A DNA stretch of 45,383 bases from a virus. The stretch spans positions 1 through 45,383 of the IMG/VR virus record IMGVR_UViG_3300034093_001496; one strand, 5' to 3'. The position numbers and the translations under genes were made by a program. Positions 1 to 7,547 of this stretch are shown here, piece after piece (within the stretch, counting starts at the first letter, position 1; the number at the start of each line of letters is the position of its first letter). The notes under the pieces were generated by a model. It worked only from the letters and a program-made list of their open reading frames with translations, had not been told where the DNA came from and made no database searches.

Positions 1-1
1 T

Positions 2-37
2 CATATTATAGCATGTTTTTGTATATACTATAAATAT
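2..37 (-). promoter_or_regulatory. ATATTTATA box ahead of the next, off-window gene
   Basis: The minus strand reads ATATTTATA at 29-37, just after the polymerase stop codon. A possible ATG at 2-4 follows after 24 bases, the same spacing seen at the other copies of this box. The gene that would start here lies outside the window, so only the context supports the call. Confidence 0.4.
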
Positions 38-43
38 GGGTTC

Positions 44-1330
44 TTATAGTTTTCCGTAATCCAAACCCCAACTAGCCTTAACAGGGAAACCACTTCCTTC
101 AATGATTTCCTTCAATCCTCTAATCAAACTCTTATCAATATCAGTCGGAACATCAAAAAGAAACGAGTCATAGGTATATAAACAAAAGTTAATACCACTT
201 CCCTTTATGTAATCCAATATCTTTCTCATAACCTCAATGTTCATCTCAGTCTCAACGGCTTGTAGGAGATAGTTAAATACCTTTTGTGCATTTGGTTGTT
301 CTATCCAGCTCAATGGGATTTCTCTATGTGGTGTTTGTAGATATCCATTCTTTTGTGTTTCAATCCATAAGGTATCAATGTAATCAGCTACCGCATTAAG
401 ATATGGAATTTGTCTAAAATCATCATCAATACCACCATATAATAAACGGAACGTAATTCCCTTTCCCTCATTCACATCACATCCATATTGTTCAGCTAAC
501 CACTCATGCACATTACCTTCCGGCATATGGAACTTAATCAACTTACCAATTAGTCTTGGGTGATATGCGTTATAATCCATTTGTAGGAATATTCCATCCG
601 AAACGAAACATTCTCTACTACCATCCGTTTTATTGAGGGCGGCATAGTTCACACCACCATGTCTATTGGATGGTCTACCGGTTACCGTAAATGGATTATA
701 CTCCGTAAACACTAAATTATCGGGTGAAAGCTGTTTGGAAGCTTGAGGCCATCTATCAATGAATTTTTCCCTAACGACACGAATTCCGAATTGTTCAATA
801 TCTGAAAGGGTAGGTATAAACACTTCGTTGTACCACTTAAGAGTAGTAGTGTAAGGTTCATTATGGAAATACTTGTCAAATTGCGGTTCTATTGCTTCTA
901 CAATCTTCATTAGAGGAAGGGATTGTATCAAGTCATCTCTATACCCTTTGTGAGTTAGGGTTGAAAGGAGAGGATTTAAAGGGGCTTCATAATCAATTAC
1001 CTTTGCTTCCTTTCTAAAGTATGCTGAATCTACATCGTATAGATTTACCGAAACATTAAGAGTATGTAATATCTTCTTTTTTTGGAATATCCACTTTTGT
1101 CCGTTGGTATTAAGTATGGTCTCTATTTGCTCATTACTTAACGCAAGAGCGTCTGTATGTTTATGTGGTAGAATGTACAAACCATCGGAACATCGTACAA
1201 CTACGAGCGAAAGAGAAGTGTTTAAAGGATGCTTACTATTATCTACCCACATAGGATACCAAATAGATACTTCCATTTCCAGCTTTTCTTTTAATTGATT
1301 AATTTCCTCAATAGACTCAACAATATTCAT
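44..1330 (-). CDS. Short family A DNA polymerase with degenerate exonuclease region
   Basis: A 428-residue protein related to the Pol I (family A) polymerase domain, presumably acting in phage DNA synthesis. Motif A reads DYNAYHPR with the metal aspartate at about residue 252, motif B reads KGITFRLLYGG (K290, F294), and motif C reads TYDSFLF with the second aspartate at about 388. A GRPSN motif resembling the usual TGRLSS stands before motif A. Some usual residues are changed: the motif A glutamate (E. coli E710) is replaced by His, and the motif C His-Asp-Glu is Tyr-Asp-Ser. The first 190 residues resemble a 3'-5' exonuclease fold (YILPHKHTD, GQKWIFQKKKIL, YDVDSAYF) but lack the DxE and later acidic residues, so proofreading is probably absent. 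ATG at 1330 was chosen because the upstream in-frame TTG at 1366 lies inside the promoter. It is the only replication-type gene here. Confidence 0.8.
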   Translation of the reverse strand: MNIVESIEEINQLKEKLEMEVSIWYPMWVDNSKHPLNTSLSLVVVRCSDGLYILPHKHTDALALSNEQIETILNTNGQKWIFQKKKILHTLNVSVNLYDVDSAYFRKEAKVIDYEAPLNPLLSTLTHKGYRDDLIQSLPLMKIVEAIEPQFDKYFHNEPYTTTLKWYNEVFIPTLSDIEQFGIRVVREKFIDRWPQASKQLSPDNLVFTEYNPFTVTGRPSNRHGGVNYAALNKTDGSRECFVSDGIFLQMDYNAYHPRLIGKLIKFHMPEGNVHEWLAEQYGCDVNEGKGITFRLLYGGIDDDFRQIPYLNAVADYIDTLWIETQKNGYLQTPHREIPLSWIEQPNAQKVFNYLLQAVETEMNIEVMRKILDYIKGSGINFCLYTYDSFLFDVPTDIDKSLIRGLKEIIEGSGFPVKASWGLDYGKL

Positions 1331-1335
1331 AAGTA

Positions 1336-1367
1336 CAAAGATACAAAAAAAATCCCAAACTACCAAA
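1336..1367 (-). promoter_or_regulatory. Bacteroidota-type promoter of the polymerase gene
   Basis: On the minus strand TTTG (1364-1367) is followed by 20 bases and then TATCTTTG (1336-1343), a near-perfect match to the Bacteroidota -33/-7 pattern. Only five bases separate TATCTTTG from the ATG at 1330, so the transcript would have almost no leader. The -33 region lies within a 14-base sequence (1357-1370) repeated exactly at the tmRNA promoter. Confidence 0.75.
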
Positions 1368-1387
1368 TTAATGTAGAATGGGATTTT
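1345..1387 (-). terminator. Intrinsic terminator of the tmRNA, overlapping the next promoter
   Basis: On the minus strand AAAATCCCA (1379-1387) pairs with TGGGATTTT (1349-1357) around a 21-base loop, and a run of eight T follows (1345-1352). The stem starts at the last base of the tmRNA CCA end. The -33 box of the polymerase promoter lies in the loop and the T run lies in that promoter's spacer. Confidence 0.65.
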
Positions 1388-1772
1388 GGTGGAGATGAGG
1401 GGAATCGAACCCCTGTCTTACAAAGTAATCATAATACCAGCATATCACACGTTTAGGTAAAGTTTAATCTTATTCACTTTCCAAAATAATTGGGGCCGTA
1501 TGGTTAGTACAGCTTTCCACCAACCTATCAGTTTTTAAGAGCCGATAGGTAGAGCTCCTTTTTGTTCACTTCTATTTAAATGTTCCACGAGTGATGCGGA
1601 ATGAACTAAGCAGCGTATGCGTACTCAGAAGCCCCAATGAATTCCATCATAGAATCAAAGGTCATAGTTGACATTTCGTCAGTTGTTTGTTTGCGCAGAT
1701 TTAAAGAGCTCTAGCACATCTCTCTACGTGTGGTACTACCATTCTCATTGCAATCAAGTCCATGGCATCCCC
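1387..1772 (-). ncRNA. ssrA: Transfer-messenger RNA (tmRNA)
   Basis: A complete 386-base tmRNA, which rescues stalled ribosomes by trans-translation. The 5' end GGGGATG (1766-1772) pairs with CATCTCC (1391-1397) to make a seven-pair acceptor stem with G-U at the third pair, the alanine identity element. Discriminator A and an encoded CCA (1387-1389) follow. The T arm is AGGGG-TTCGATT-CCCCT (1398-1414). A long-range helix is made by CACACGT and ACGTGTG. A first pseudoknot lies at about 1693-1725, and two clear ones lie at about 1524-1558 (GAGC/GCTC with CCTATCGG/CTGATAGG) and 1495-1525 (GGTTGGT/ACTAACC with GCTGTA/TACGGC). The tag frame ends GASEYAYAA then TAG at 1606-1608. By position after the first pseudoknot, the resume codon should be near 1683, giving a tag of about 25 residues; a nine-residue tag starting at GGG (1633-1635) is the alternative. 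The gene sits between phage genes on the same strand. Confidence 0.95.
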
Positions 1773-1783
1773 ATTATATAATG

Positions 1784-1815
1784 TAAATATACGAAATTAA
1801 TTTGAAACTACCAAA
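1784..1815 (-). promoter_or_regulatory. Promoter of the tmRNA gene
   Basis: The minus strand has TTTG (1812-1815), a 20-base spacer and TATATTTA (1784-1791), 11 bases before the mature tmRNA 5' end. The surrounding TAATTTGGTAGTTT (1805-1818) is identical to the element at the polymerase promoter. It overlaps the stop codon of the preceding gene. The last base of the -7 box is A instead of the usual G. Confidence 0.6.
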
Positions 1816-2175
1816 TTATTGTTTAGAAAATTGTAAAGTATTTGGAAGATATTTATACAAATTACGCATATCCACACATCCTAATTTTATTGATTTTAAA
1901 TTTGATTGGGATATTTCATCATTACTACCAACCAATCTCCATACTATACTTGCTGCAGTAAAAAATGGATTTACTAAATATGATACATATTGATTTCTAC
2001 TTATTTCAAAAATAGGTGCTGCGTTATCATTTGATTTTTGTATAAAATACCTGTCAATATATCCTCTTTGATAATCGTTATCATCTGGAGTTGGTACAAA
2101 TGTTTCAATTTCTTTTACTTTAAACAAATGCCCATTTGTTATTATACTACTATATCTATCTGTATCAATTGCCAT
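1816..2175 (-). CDS. Small protein of unknown function, end of tail operon
   Basis: A 119-residue soluble protein that I do not recognise. It has no signal peptide or membrane segment and is of mixed composition, with motifs such as QRGYIDRYFIQK and NPFFTAASIVWRL. It follows the baseplate hub gene after 36 bases, with no promoter seen between them, so it is probably transcribed with the baseplate genes and may be a virion or tail-assembly component. Its stop codon overlaps the -33 element of the tmRNA promoter, which marks the end of the tail unit. Confidence 0.7.
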   Translation of the reverse strand: MAIDTDRYSSIITNGHLFKVKEIETFVPTPDDNDYQRGYIDRYFIQKSNDNAAPIFEISRNQYVSYLVNPFFTAASIVWRLVGSNDEISQSNLKSIKLGCVDMRNLYKYLPNTLQFSKQ

Positions 2176-2211
2176 ATTACTTTCTTTTCTTTGGTGCTAC
2201 CGTATTAACTA

Positions 2212-4773
2212 CTAAGTTTGTAATGCTCTAAATGCTCCTGTTATAGTAGTTGTCCATAGCATATCAGTTAAACTATGTTCTATTTGTTGAACTTGAAATA
2301 TTCCATTTTTAGCATATTTATCTGGAATTCCTGTTATTTTAAACGTATCTCCAAATCTAACTCCGCTTATTCCCAATGTTTTAAATGTATAGTGTATTGG
2401 TAATGGGTGTGATAATCCACCTTTTTTTGCAAAGTAATCATTTTTTATTCTATCTAAAAATGAAGTATCATCAAAAGTATAAATACGAAATCTTTCACTA
2501 AATGTTTTATCATCATTAAGTCCATCTGCAGCTGTCATATTTTCAGGAATACCAGATAATTCAGGATTTGGTACTATTTCTATTTTTGCCAAATTACTAC
2601 TAATTTGTGATTTTTTAGCAGCCACAGTATCTTGATAAGCTTTTTCACTATCTACTTTGGCTTTTGCAATATCTTTATCCAATTGTACCCCAGCTGCCCA
2701 CTTTGCATTATATTGATTTTGTAAGTTTGTTTTAGCTGCACCAGTTGCAAGTTGTATTTGTGCATTAAGATTAGCTAAATCTATATCATTTTGTTTTTTG
2801 GCATCTCTAGCCAATCTTAATCTTTGTTTTGCGGCATCTTGTGGTGAAAGTGGTTTAGCGGCTGCTGCAGCTAACTGAGCTGCAGCTTGTGCATTTGCTA
2901 TTTGTTTTGATGTTAGTGGGTTGGCTAATAACTTTGGGTCTTTTGAAAATAAATCTGCTTCCGATGCAAAAAATCCACCTGTACTTAGATACGGCATACT
3001 TGGTTGAGTTACTCTCCCTAATCTTTGAGAAACTATTTGGGCGGCCATTTCCGATGGAATTGATAAATCTAATGTTGATTCTAAAAAAGGACAAAGATTT
3101 CCGCTATGGGAAAAATATTCATCATTTGGTTCTGTTTTTTTACCAACCCAATTTTCATCAACTACAGTTATTATAATATCACCTTTTGTTATTCCAAGAG
3201 CTTTATTATCAGCCTCCGCTTGAGTTTCAACCAATTGAAAATTCCAAAAATTATTTACTGCCGAAGACATTTCATTTAATATATCTAATAATACTTCTCT
3301 TATTGTTTTATTTGGTTGATTTAACTTTTCTACAAACATATCAAAGTTTACATAAAGATTTCTTAAATATCCCCAAAAAAATGGTGCTTCTTTTATTTTT
3401 TTATTAGGTGTGTTTATATTCAATGATGTTGATTGCACAAAACTTCTTTTATTAATAGAATTATCTATTGGTAGTGCATCCGAAAGTCCAGCAACTGCCA
3501 ATACACCTTTTTCTTTTTGTGTTATTTCACCTCTATTCCAAAAATATTGTCTAAAATCAGGAAGTTCTCCAGGTATAATTAATGCAGATGATTTAGTTGA
3601 AAACATATATCTAAATGCTCCAATTGCTGCTGTTTTTATATTAATACGAGCTTTTACACTTTTGTCACCAAATTTATATTCATCCAAACCACCATTTCTA
3701 TTTAAAATTTCAACGGCCAAATCCATTGTAATATAGTTGTGAGGTGACCAAAGTTTTTCTTTTGGAATATCTTGTCCTGCAACGTCTACAGTAGGTCCAC
3801 TTCCCTTTTCTCCAAATAATGGTCTATCAAATGACCAAAACCCACCATTTGAATCAGTTACCATAGCATCTGTTACAGCCTTATCCATATTTATAAAATC
3901 ATATGCACTTGTGGAGGTTGCATAATCAATTACATGCTGTATTTGTCTATGCGATGGTAATTGATTATACATATTGTTCCAAGTTCTTGCATTTGTATCA
4001 GTATTAGTGCTATCTAAAAGTTCAGGTTCATATGGTGGAACTTTTGCAGCTTGGCCAACATTAAATATTGTACCAGCCTTATCCTTTAATTGTATATGTT
4101 GTTGAGATTGTAAATATGTTGGTAGTCCTGGCGCTCCTCTTAATTTAACATTTACATTAAATTGCTCACCTTCATTAGTAACATTACCGCCAACTATAAA
4201 TCCAAAAAATGTATCATATTCTCCACCCGAATCCACTCTTAACTTATTGAGTGTATCATAATTCAAATTTCTTTCTGTTGCTTGTTTTACTATATTTGCA
4301 GGTCCTGCGGCATCCATCATTTTTATACCACCATTATCAGTATTCCATCCCCATTCTACACAAATTGTATATCCCGGTTCTAAAAAATATTTTTGAATTG
4401 CTTCCATTTGTTGTAATGAAAAACATTTAATTCCTAAAGTTGCTTCTTTTGATATTTGGTCTTTTCCTTCCTTTACTTCAAATGATATTATTCCGGGAGA
4501 TGGACGTAATCCTCTATCAGTACCACCAGCAACAGGAGCGCCAGACCAATTATACCCAATAGTACCAACAGAAGTTGGAGAACCATATACAGATGCTCCC
4601 TGTCCAGCTGCTTTAAATAACTCAAAATTATTATTTGAACTTAATATCAATCCATTACCAGCTCCAGCAAATACTCGCATCCAAACATTAAGTTTTGATG
4701 ATTGGATAGTATTAGCTCTACTTCTAATTTTGTTTGCAATCTTTGAATCTATATTTGATAAATGAGGCCACAT
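2212..4773 (-). CDS. Baseplate hub protein (gp27-like, with coiled-coil insert)
   Basis: An 853-residue protein, probably part of the central hub that closes the tail tube at the baseplate. Residues 86-140 hold the pattern RPSPGIISFEV followed by EPGYTICVEWGW, which I associate with phage baseplate hub proteins. The C-terminus (about 795-853) has GVRFGDTFKITGIPDKY, GIFQVQQIEH and WTTTITGAFR, resembling the last domain of gp27-like or late-control-D-like hubs. Between them (about 619-726) is a long Ala/Gln/Lys-rich helical stretch likely to form a coiled coil. The start codon overlaps the stop of the LysM gene as TAATG, indicating translational coupling. I see no lysozyme or peptidase domain, so the hub function rests on pattern similarity. 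Confidence 0.7.
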   Translation of the reverse strand: MWPHLSNIDSKIANKIRSRANTIQSSKLNVWMRVFAGAGNGLILSSNNNFELFKAAGQGASVYGSPTSVGTIGYNWSGAPVAGGTDRGLRPSPGIISFEVKEGKDQISKEATLGIKCFSLQQMEAIQKYFLEPGYTICVEWGWNTDNGGIKMMDAAGPANIVKQATERNLNYDTLNKLRVDSGGEYDTFFGFIVGGNVTNEGEQFNVNVKLRGAPGLPTYLQSQQHIQLKDKAGTIFNVGQAAKVPPYEPELLDSTNTDTNARTWNNMYNQLPSHRQIQHVIDYATSTSAYDFINMDKAVTDAMVTDSNGGFWSFDRPLFGEKGSGPTVDVAGQDIPKEKLWSPHNYITMDLAVEILNRNGGLDEYKFGDKSVKARINIKTAAIGAFRYMFSTKSSALIIPGELPDFRQYFWNRGEITQKEKGVLAVAGLSDALPIDNSINKRSFVQSTSLNINTPNKKIKEAPFFWGYLRNLYVNFDMFVEKLNQPNKTIREVLLDILNEMSSAVNNFWNFQLVETQAEADNKALGITKGDIIITVVDENWVGKKTEPNDEYFSHSGNLCPFLESTLDLSIPSEMAAQIVSQRLGRVTQPSMPYLSTGGFFASEADLFSKDPKLLANPLTSKQIANAQAAAQLAAAAAKPLSPQDAAKQRLRLARDAKKQNDIDLANLNAQIQLATGAAKTNLQNQYNAKWAAGVQLDKDIAKAKVDSEKAYQDTVAAKKSQISSNLAKIEIVPNPELSGIPENMTAADGLNDDKTFSERFRIYTFDDTSFLDRIKNDYFAKKGGLSHPLPIHYTFKTLGISGVRFGDTFKITGIPDKYAKNGIFQVQQIEHSLTDMLWTTTITGAFRALQT

Positions 4774-5063
4774 TATTTTGTAAAATTTCTTATTATTTCT
4801 AAATAGTTTTGGGGTATTCTTAATATAGTACCTTCGGTTAATGAAAATACTGCATTATGTATATTATTCGCAGATGCTATAATCCACCAATACGATGAAT
4901 CATTATAAAACTGATGCGAAAGTGTATCAAATCTGTCACCAGTTTCAGTTGCTACATATACATCATCATCTCTCAATGGTATGTTTGGATATATAGTTGG
5001 TCTATATACATTTCTACCATCAATTGTTTTTTTAGTTTCATTATTATCGTATCTACCTATCAT
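4773..5063 (-). CDS. LysM-type baseplate protein (T4 gp53-like domain)
   Basis: A 96-residue protein consisting mostly of one LysM-like fold. Residues 35-90 contain ETGDRFDTLSHQFYND, SSYWWIIASANN and LTEGTILRIP, the usual order of a tail LysM domain: DRxDxLAxxxYGD, WWxIAxANN, xPGTxLxIP. In contractile tails such domains occur in baseplate proteins, including T4 gp53, and bind other baseplate parts or peptidoglycan. It lies between the tube-cap-like and hub genes and overlaps the latter by three bases. Assignment to a baseplate role is firm from fold and context; exact equivalence to gp53 is inference. Confidence 0.8.
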   Translation of the reverse strand: MIGRYDNNETKKTIDGRNVYRPTIYPNIPLRDDDVYVATETGDRFDTLSHQFYNDSSYWWIIASANNIHNAVFSLTEGTILRIPQNYLEIIRNFTK

Positions 5064-5099
5064 AGTTTATTTTTTAATTCCATTATTATTGTACATAGT

Positions 5100-7538
5100 T
5101 TATTTCTGCCTATTGGGCCCAGTAAAGTTTTTTATGGATATCGTACTTGGGGTTTTAAATATATTTGTTGGAGTACGTTCTAACAAGGAAATATGTTCAC
5201 TGCCCCATGCTTTAATTAAATTTCGTTCTACCTCTTTTTTTGTTGCACCCGTTGCAACAACCCATGGTACAGGATTATCATACTCATATAATTCTGCAGT
5301 ATATTTTTTATTACCAGCTGAATCTTTTTCTTCTGTTAGCTGGCTCATAAATCCAAACTGGTTAAATTTATCTATCATATCATCGGACATCATAGTCCTA
5401 CCCTTTTTAACTCTATATTCCACATCAAAAGCAGTTTTTGATATTTGAGTCCATGTTGGTATATTTGCATCCGGTGCATTATATTTTTTTCCACTATCAT
5501 CCTGAGTGGTTATGCTTGCTGGGGTTGACACATCAATAATTACTACCGATGACCCTCCATTTGGAGGTGGTTGCATTTGAAGTGCTATACTAGGTGCACC
5601 TAATAATTTTTTGCTTAATACGGCATCTGCACTTTCTTTAGTTATTTCTTCAATTGTACGTCTATTTGGGTTTTTTACGATAGAACCATCCAATCCTTTT
5701 CCTTTTTTTACAACAGTAGGAACTATTGGCGGATCTGGTATTACAACTGGCGTTATTGTAGGTACTGTTGGAACAATTGGCGTAGCCGGTGCGCCCGTTC
5801 CAGTTACAGGATTACCAGTACTAGCTTGTGTTGGTGCTCCCTTTGTACCATCTTTACCAAATCCATAAAGTTTAACTCCGTTTGTATTTGATTTATTTTC
5901 AACAAATTTCAATGTAACACCAACATCAATAATAGTAGGTAATTTTAAATCTGCATATGTATCTGATTTGTAGTTTTCTCCAATTTCCCACATATTATTA
6001 TCATCTACTGTATAAATTAAAGAATCAATAAAACATTCTTTATTTTTATACATATTTCCTAATGTAAATTTTAAAAATGGTGGTACAGTGTAAAGAGCAA
6101 AACCTGCATATGTTGGATATACCAATGATGCTAAAAAGTTTAATCTTTCCCAAGCAGCCTTATGCTCTAATATTGATAATGAATATACTTTAAAATTAAA
6201 TTGTACACTTCTTTCAATTCCACTATATGTGTAAAAATTAAATGGATTTCCTACAAATTTATTTGAATCCCAAGTTGGTGCAAATGTTTCAGTCAATCCA
6301 GTGATTGTTGCTCTGAATTGTGCAGTCACTTCTTTTGTTATAGAATAAAATTTCAATGCAACAAAATCATATTCATCATATGAGTTTCCCTCACTATCTT
6401 TTTTAGTACCATCCGCATCAGGCTTATATGTACTTAATTCATTTAATGCATCGGTATAGTTTCCAACACCTTTATTTTTTGTGTTTCCATTCTCATCGGT
6501 TACATTTGTGGTAAGTCCTAATTTACTTTCCAAAGAATATTTGTCAAACTTTGGTTTATTATATTTTGTGTATTTATTACCCTTCCTTCCTAATAGTATT
6601 GTTTTTTCTCTAAATCTACTATCAATCTCAATACTATAATATTTTGATGATAAATCGTTTCTTTTTAATATATCCGATGTTTCAATGTCAGGTCTTACTA
6701 TATCGGAATATTTTTCTCCAGGTTTACTATTTGATTGTTGTGTATTAGAATGAAATAAATAATATTTATCTAAAGGTTTTTTATGACCACGATAATTGAA
6801 ACTACCATAAATAGGATAGGTTACTGCATTTGTTGCTAAATTCTTTTGCCCACCCTGTCCGCTACCAAATAATACACTTTTTAATAAATTCTTACCAGCT
6901 TGCGCAGTTGCGCCAGCAATATTATTTCCTAATTGATTAAGTGTACCACCAGTACCAAATCCCTTTGATATAAGTTTTCCAAAAGCTGTCCCACCACCCT
7001 TTTTTTGGATTTCAGCAAGCTTTGTCATTGTTTCCGATACATTAACGGAATCACTATTGAATTCAGATGTATTTAAATATATTTTAGTTGGTATTATATT
7101 TTGAGGAACACCTAATAAGGATTTAACATTTGATATTGTATTTCTAACTGAATTTACCAAACCTCCTAACAATCCACCATTAACTGGGGTTAATGTTACT
7201 GCACCAATACCTTGCCATTGTTCAACTCTTGCACTTTTCATTTCCGCCACATCATCACTTTGTTGTAATGTGAATCTTGCTATTTTAGTACCATATATAA
7301 TTGGTGAAGATAATTTACTTATTACTCTTAATCCAGTTGTTTCTTGTTCAACTAAAGTTTCAGTACCAGTTGTTGATATTTTTCTTCTTAATGCCGTTGC
7401 TGCTTTAAAAGGCAATCCCAATAAACCAACAGCTGATGTTAATTCATTCTCTTTACTATTACGGACAGCATATTCTTGCTCAGCGGTCTTACCACTACTT
7501 AATTTTTTACTTCTAAATAATTCTTCTATTGTTGGCAT
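5100..7538 (-). CDS. Large baseplate or tail-tube-cap protein (tentative)
   Basis: An 812-residue structural protein encoded just after the tape measure. The most conserved-looking part is residues 402-550, with FRATITGLTETFAPTW, GNPFNFYTYSGIERSV, YTVPPFLKFTLGNMY and LPTIIDVGVTLKFVE, a pattern seen in phage proteins that start or cap the tail tube next to the baseplate (T4 gp48/gp54 type roles). Residues 562-616 are a Pro/Thr/Val-rich linker that separates a C-terminal region of about 190 residues I do not recognise. A Shine-Dalgarno-like AAGGAT stands about 12 bases before the ATG. The role is inferred from place and pattern; another wedge protein is possible. Confidence 0.6.
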   Translation of the reverse strand: MPTIEELFRSKKLSSGKTAEQEYAVRNSKENELTSAVGLLGLPFKAATALRRKISTTGTETLVEQETTGLRVISKLSSPIIYGTKIARFTLQQSDDVAEMKSARVEQWQGIGAVTLTPVNGGLLGGLVNSVRNTISNVKSLLGVPQNIIPTKIYLNTSEFNSDSVNVSETMTKLAEIQKKGGGTAFGKLISKGFGTGGTLNQLGNNIAGATAQAGKNLLKSVLFGSGQGGQKNLATNAVTYPIYGSFNYRGHKKPLDKYYLFHSNTQQSNSKPGEKYSDIVRPDIETSDILKRNDLSSKYYSIEIDSRFREKTILLGRKGNKYTKYNKPKFDKYSLESKLGLTTNVTDENGNTKNKGVGNYTDALNELSTYKPDADGTKKDSEGNSYDEYDFVALKFYSITKEVTAQFRATITGLTETFAPTWDSNKFVGNPFNFYTYSGIERSVQFNFKVYSLSILEHKAAWERLNFLASLVYPTYAGFALYTVPPFLKFTLGNMYKNKECFIDSLIYTVDDNNMWEIGENYKSDTYADLKLPTIIDVGVTLKFVENKSNTNGVKLYGFGKDGTKGAPTQASTGNPVTGTGAPATPIVPTVPTITPVVIPDPPIVPTVVKKGKGLDGSIVKNPNRRTIEEITKESADAVLSKKLLGAPSIALQMQPPPNGGSSVVIIDVSTPASITTQDDSGKKYNAPDANIPTWTQISKTAFDVEYRVKKGRTMMSDDMIDKFNQFGFMSQLTEEKDSAGNKKYTAELYEYDNPVPWVVATGATKKEVERNLIKAWGSEHISLLERTPTNIFKTPSTISIKNFTGPNRQK

Positions 7539-7547
7539 GTTATATTA

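Noticed and set aside
1328-1366. Upstream TTG start for the polymerase (12 extra residues)
   Set aside because: The extra codons lie in the promoter's TTTG and TATCTTTG boxes, and the ATG at 1330 follows the promoter directly.
1387-1772. Prophage attachment site formed by a host tmRNA gene
   Set aside because: tmRNA genes are frequent integration sites, but here phage tail genes flank one side and a phage-type polymerase the other, no integrase or flanking direct repeat of the tmRNA 3' end is visible, and the gene has its own phage-like promoter pattern. Not fully excluded, as the contig ends near.
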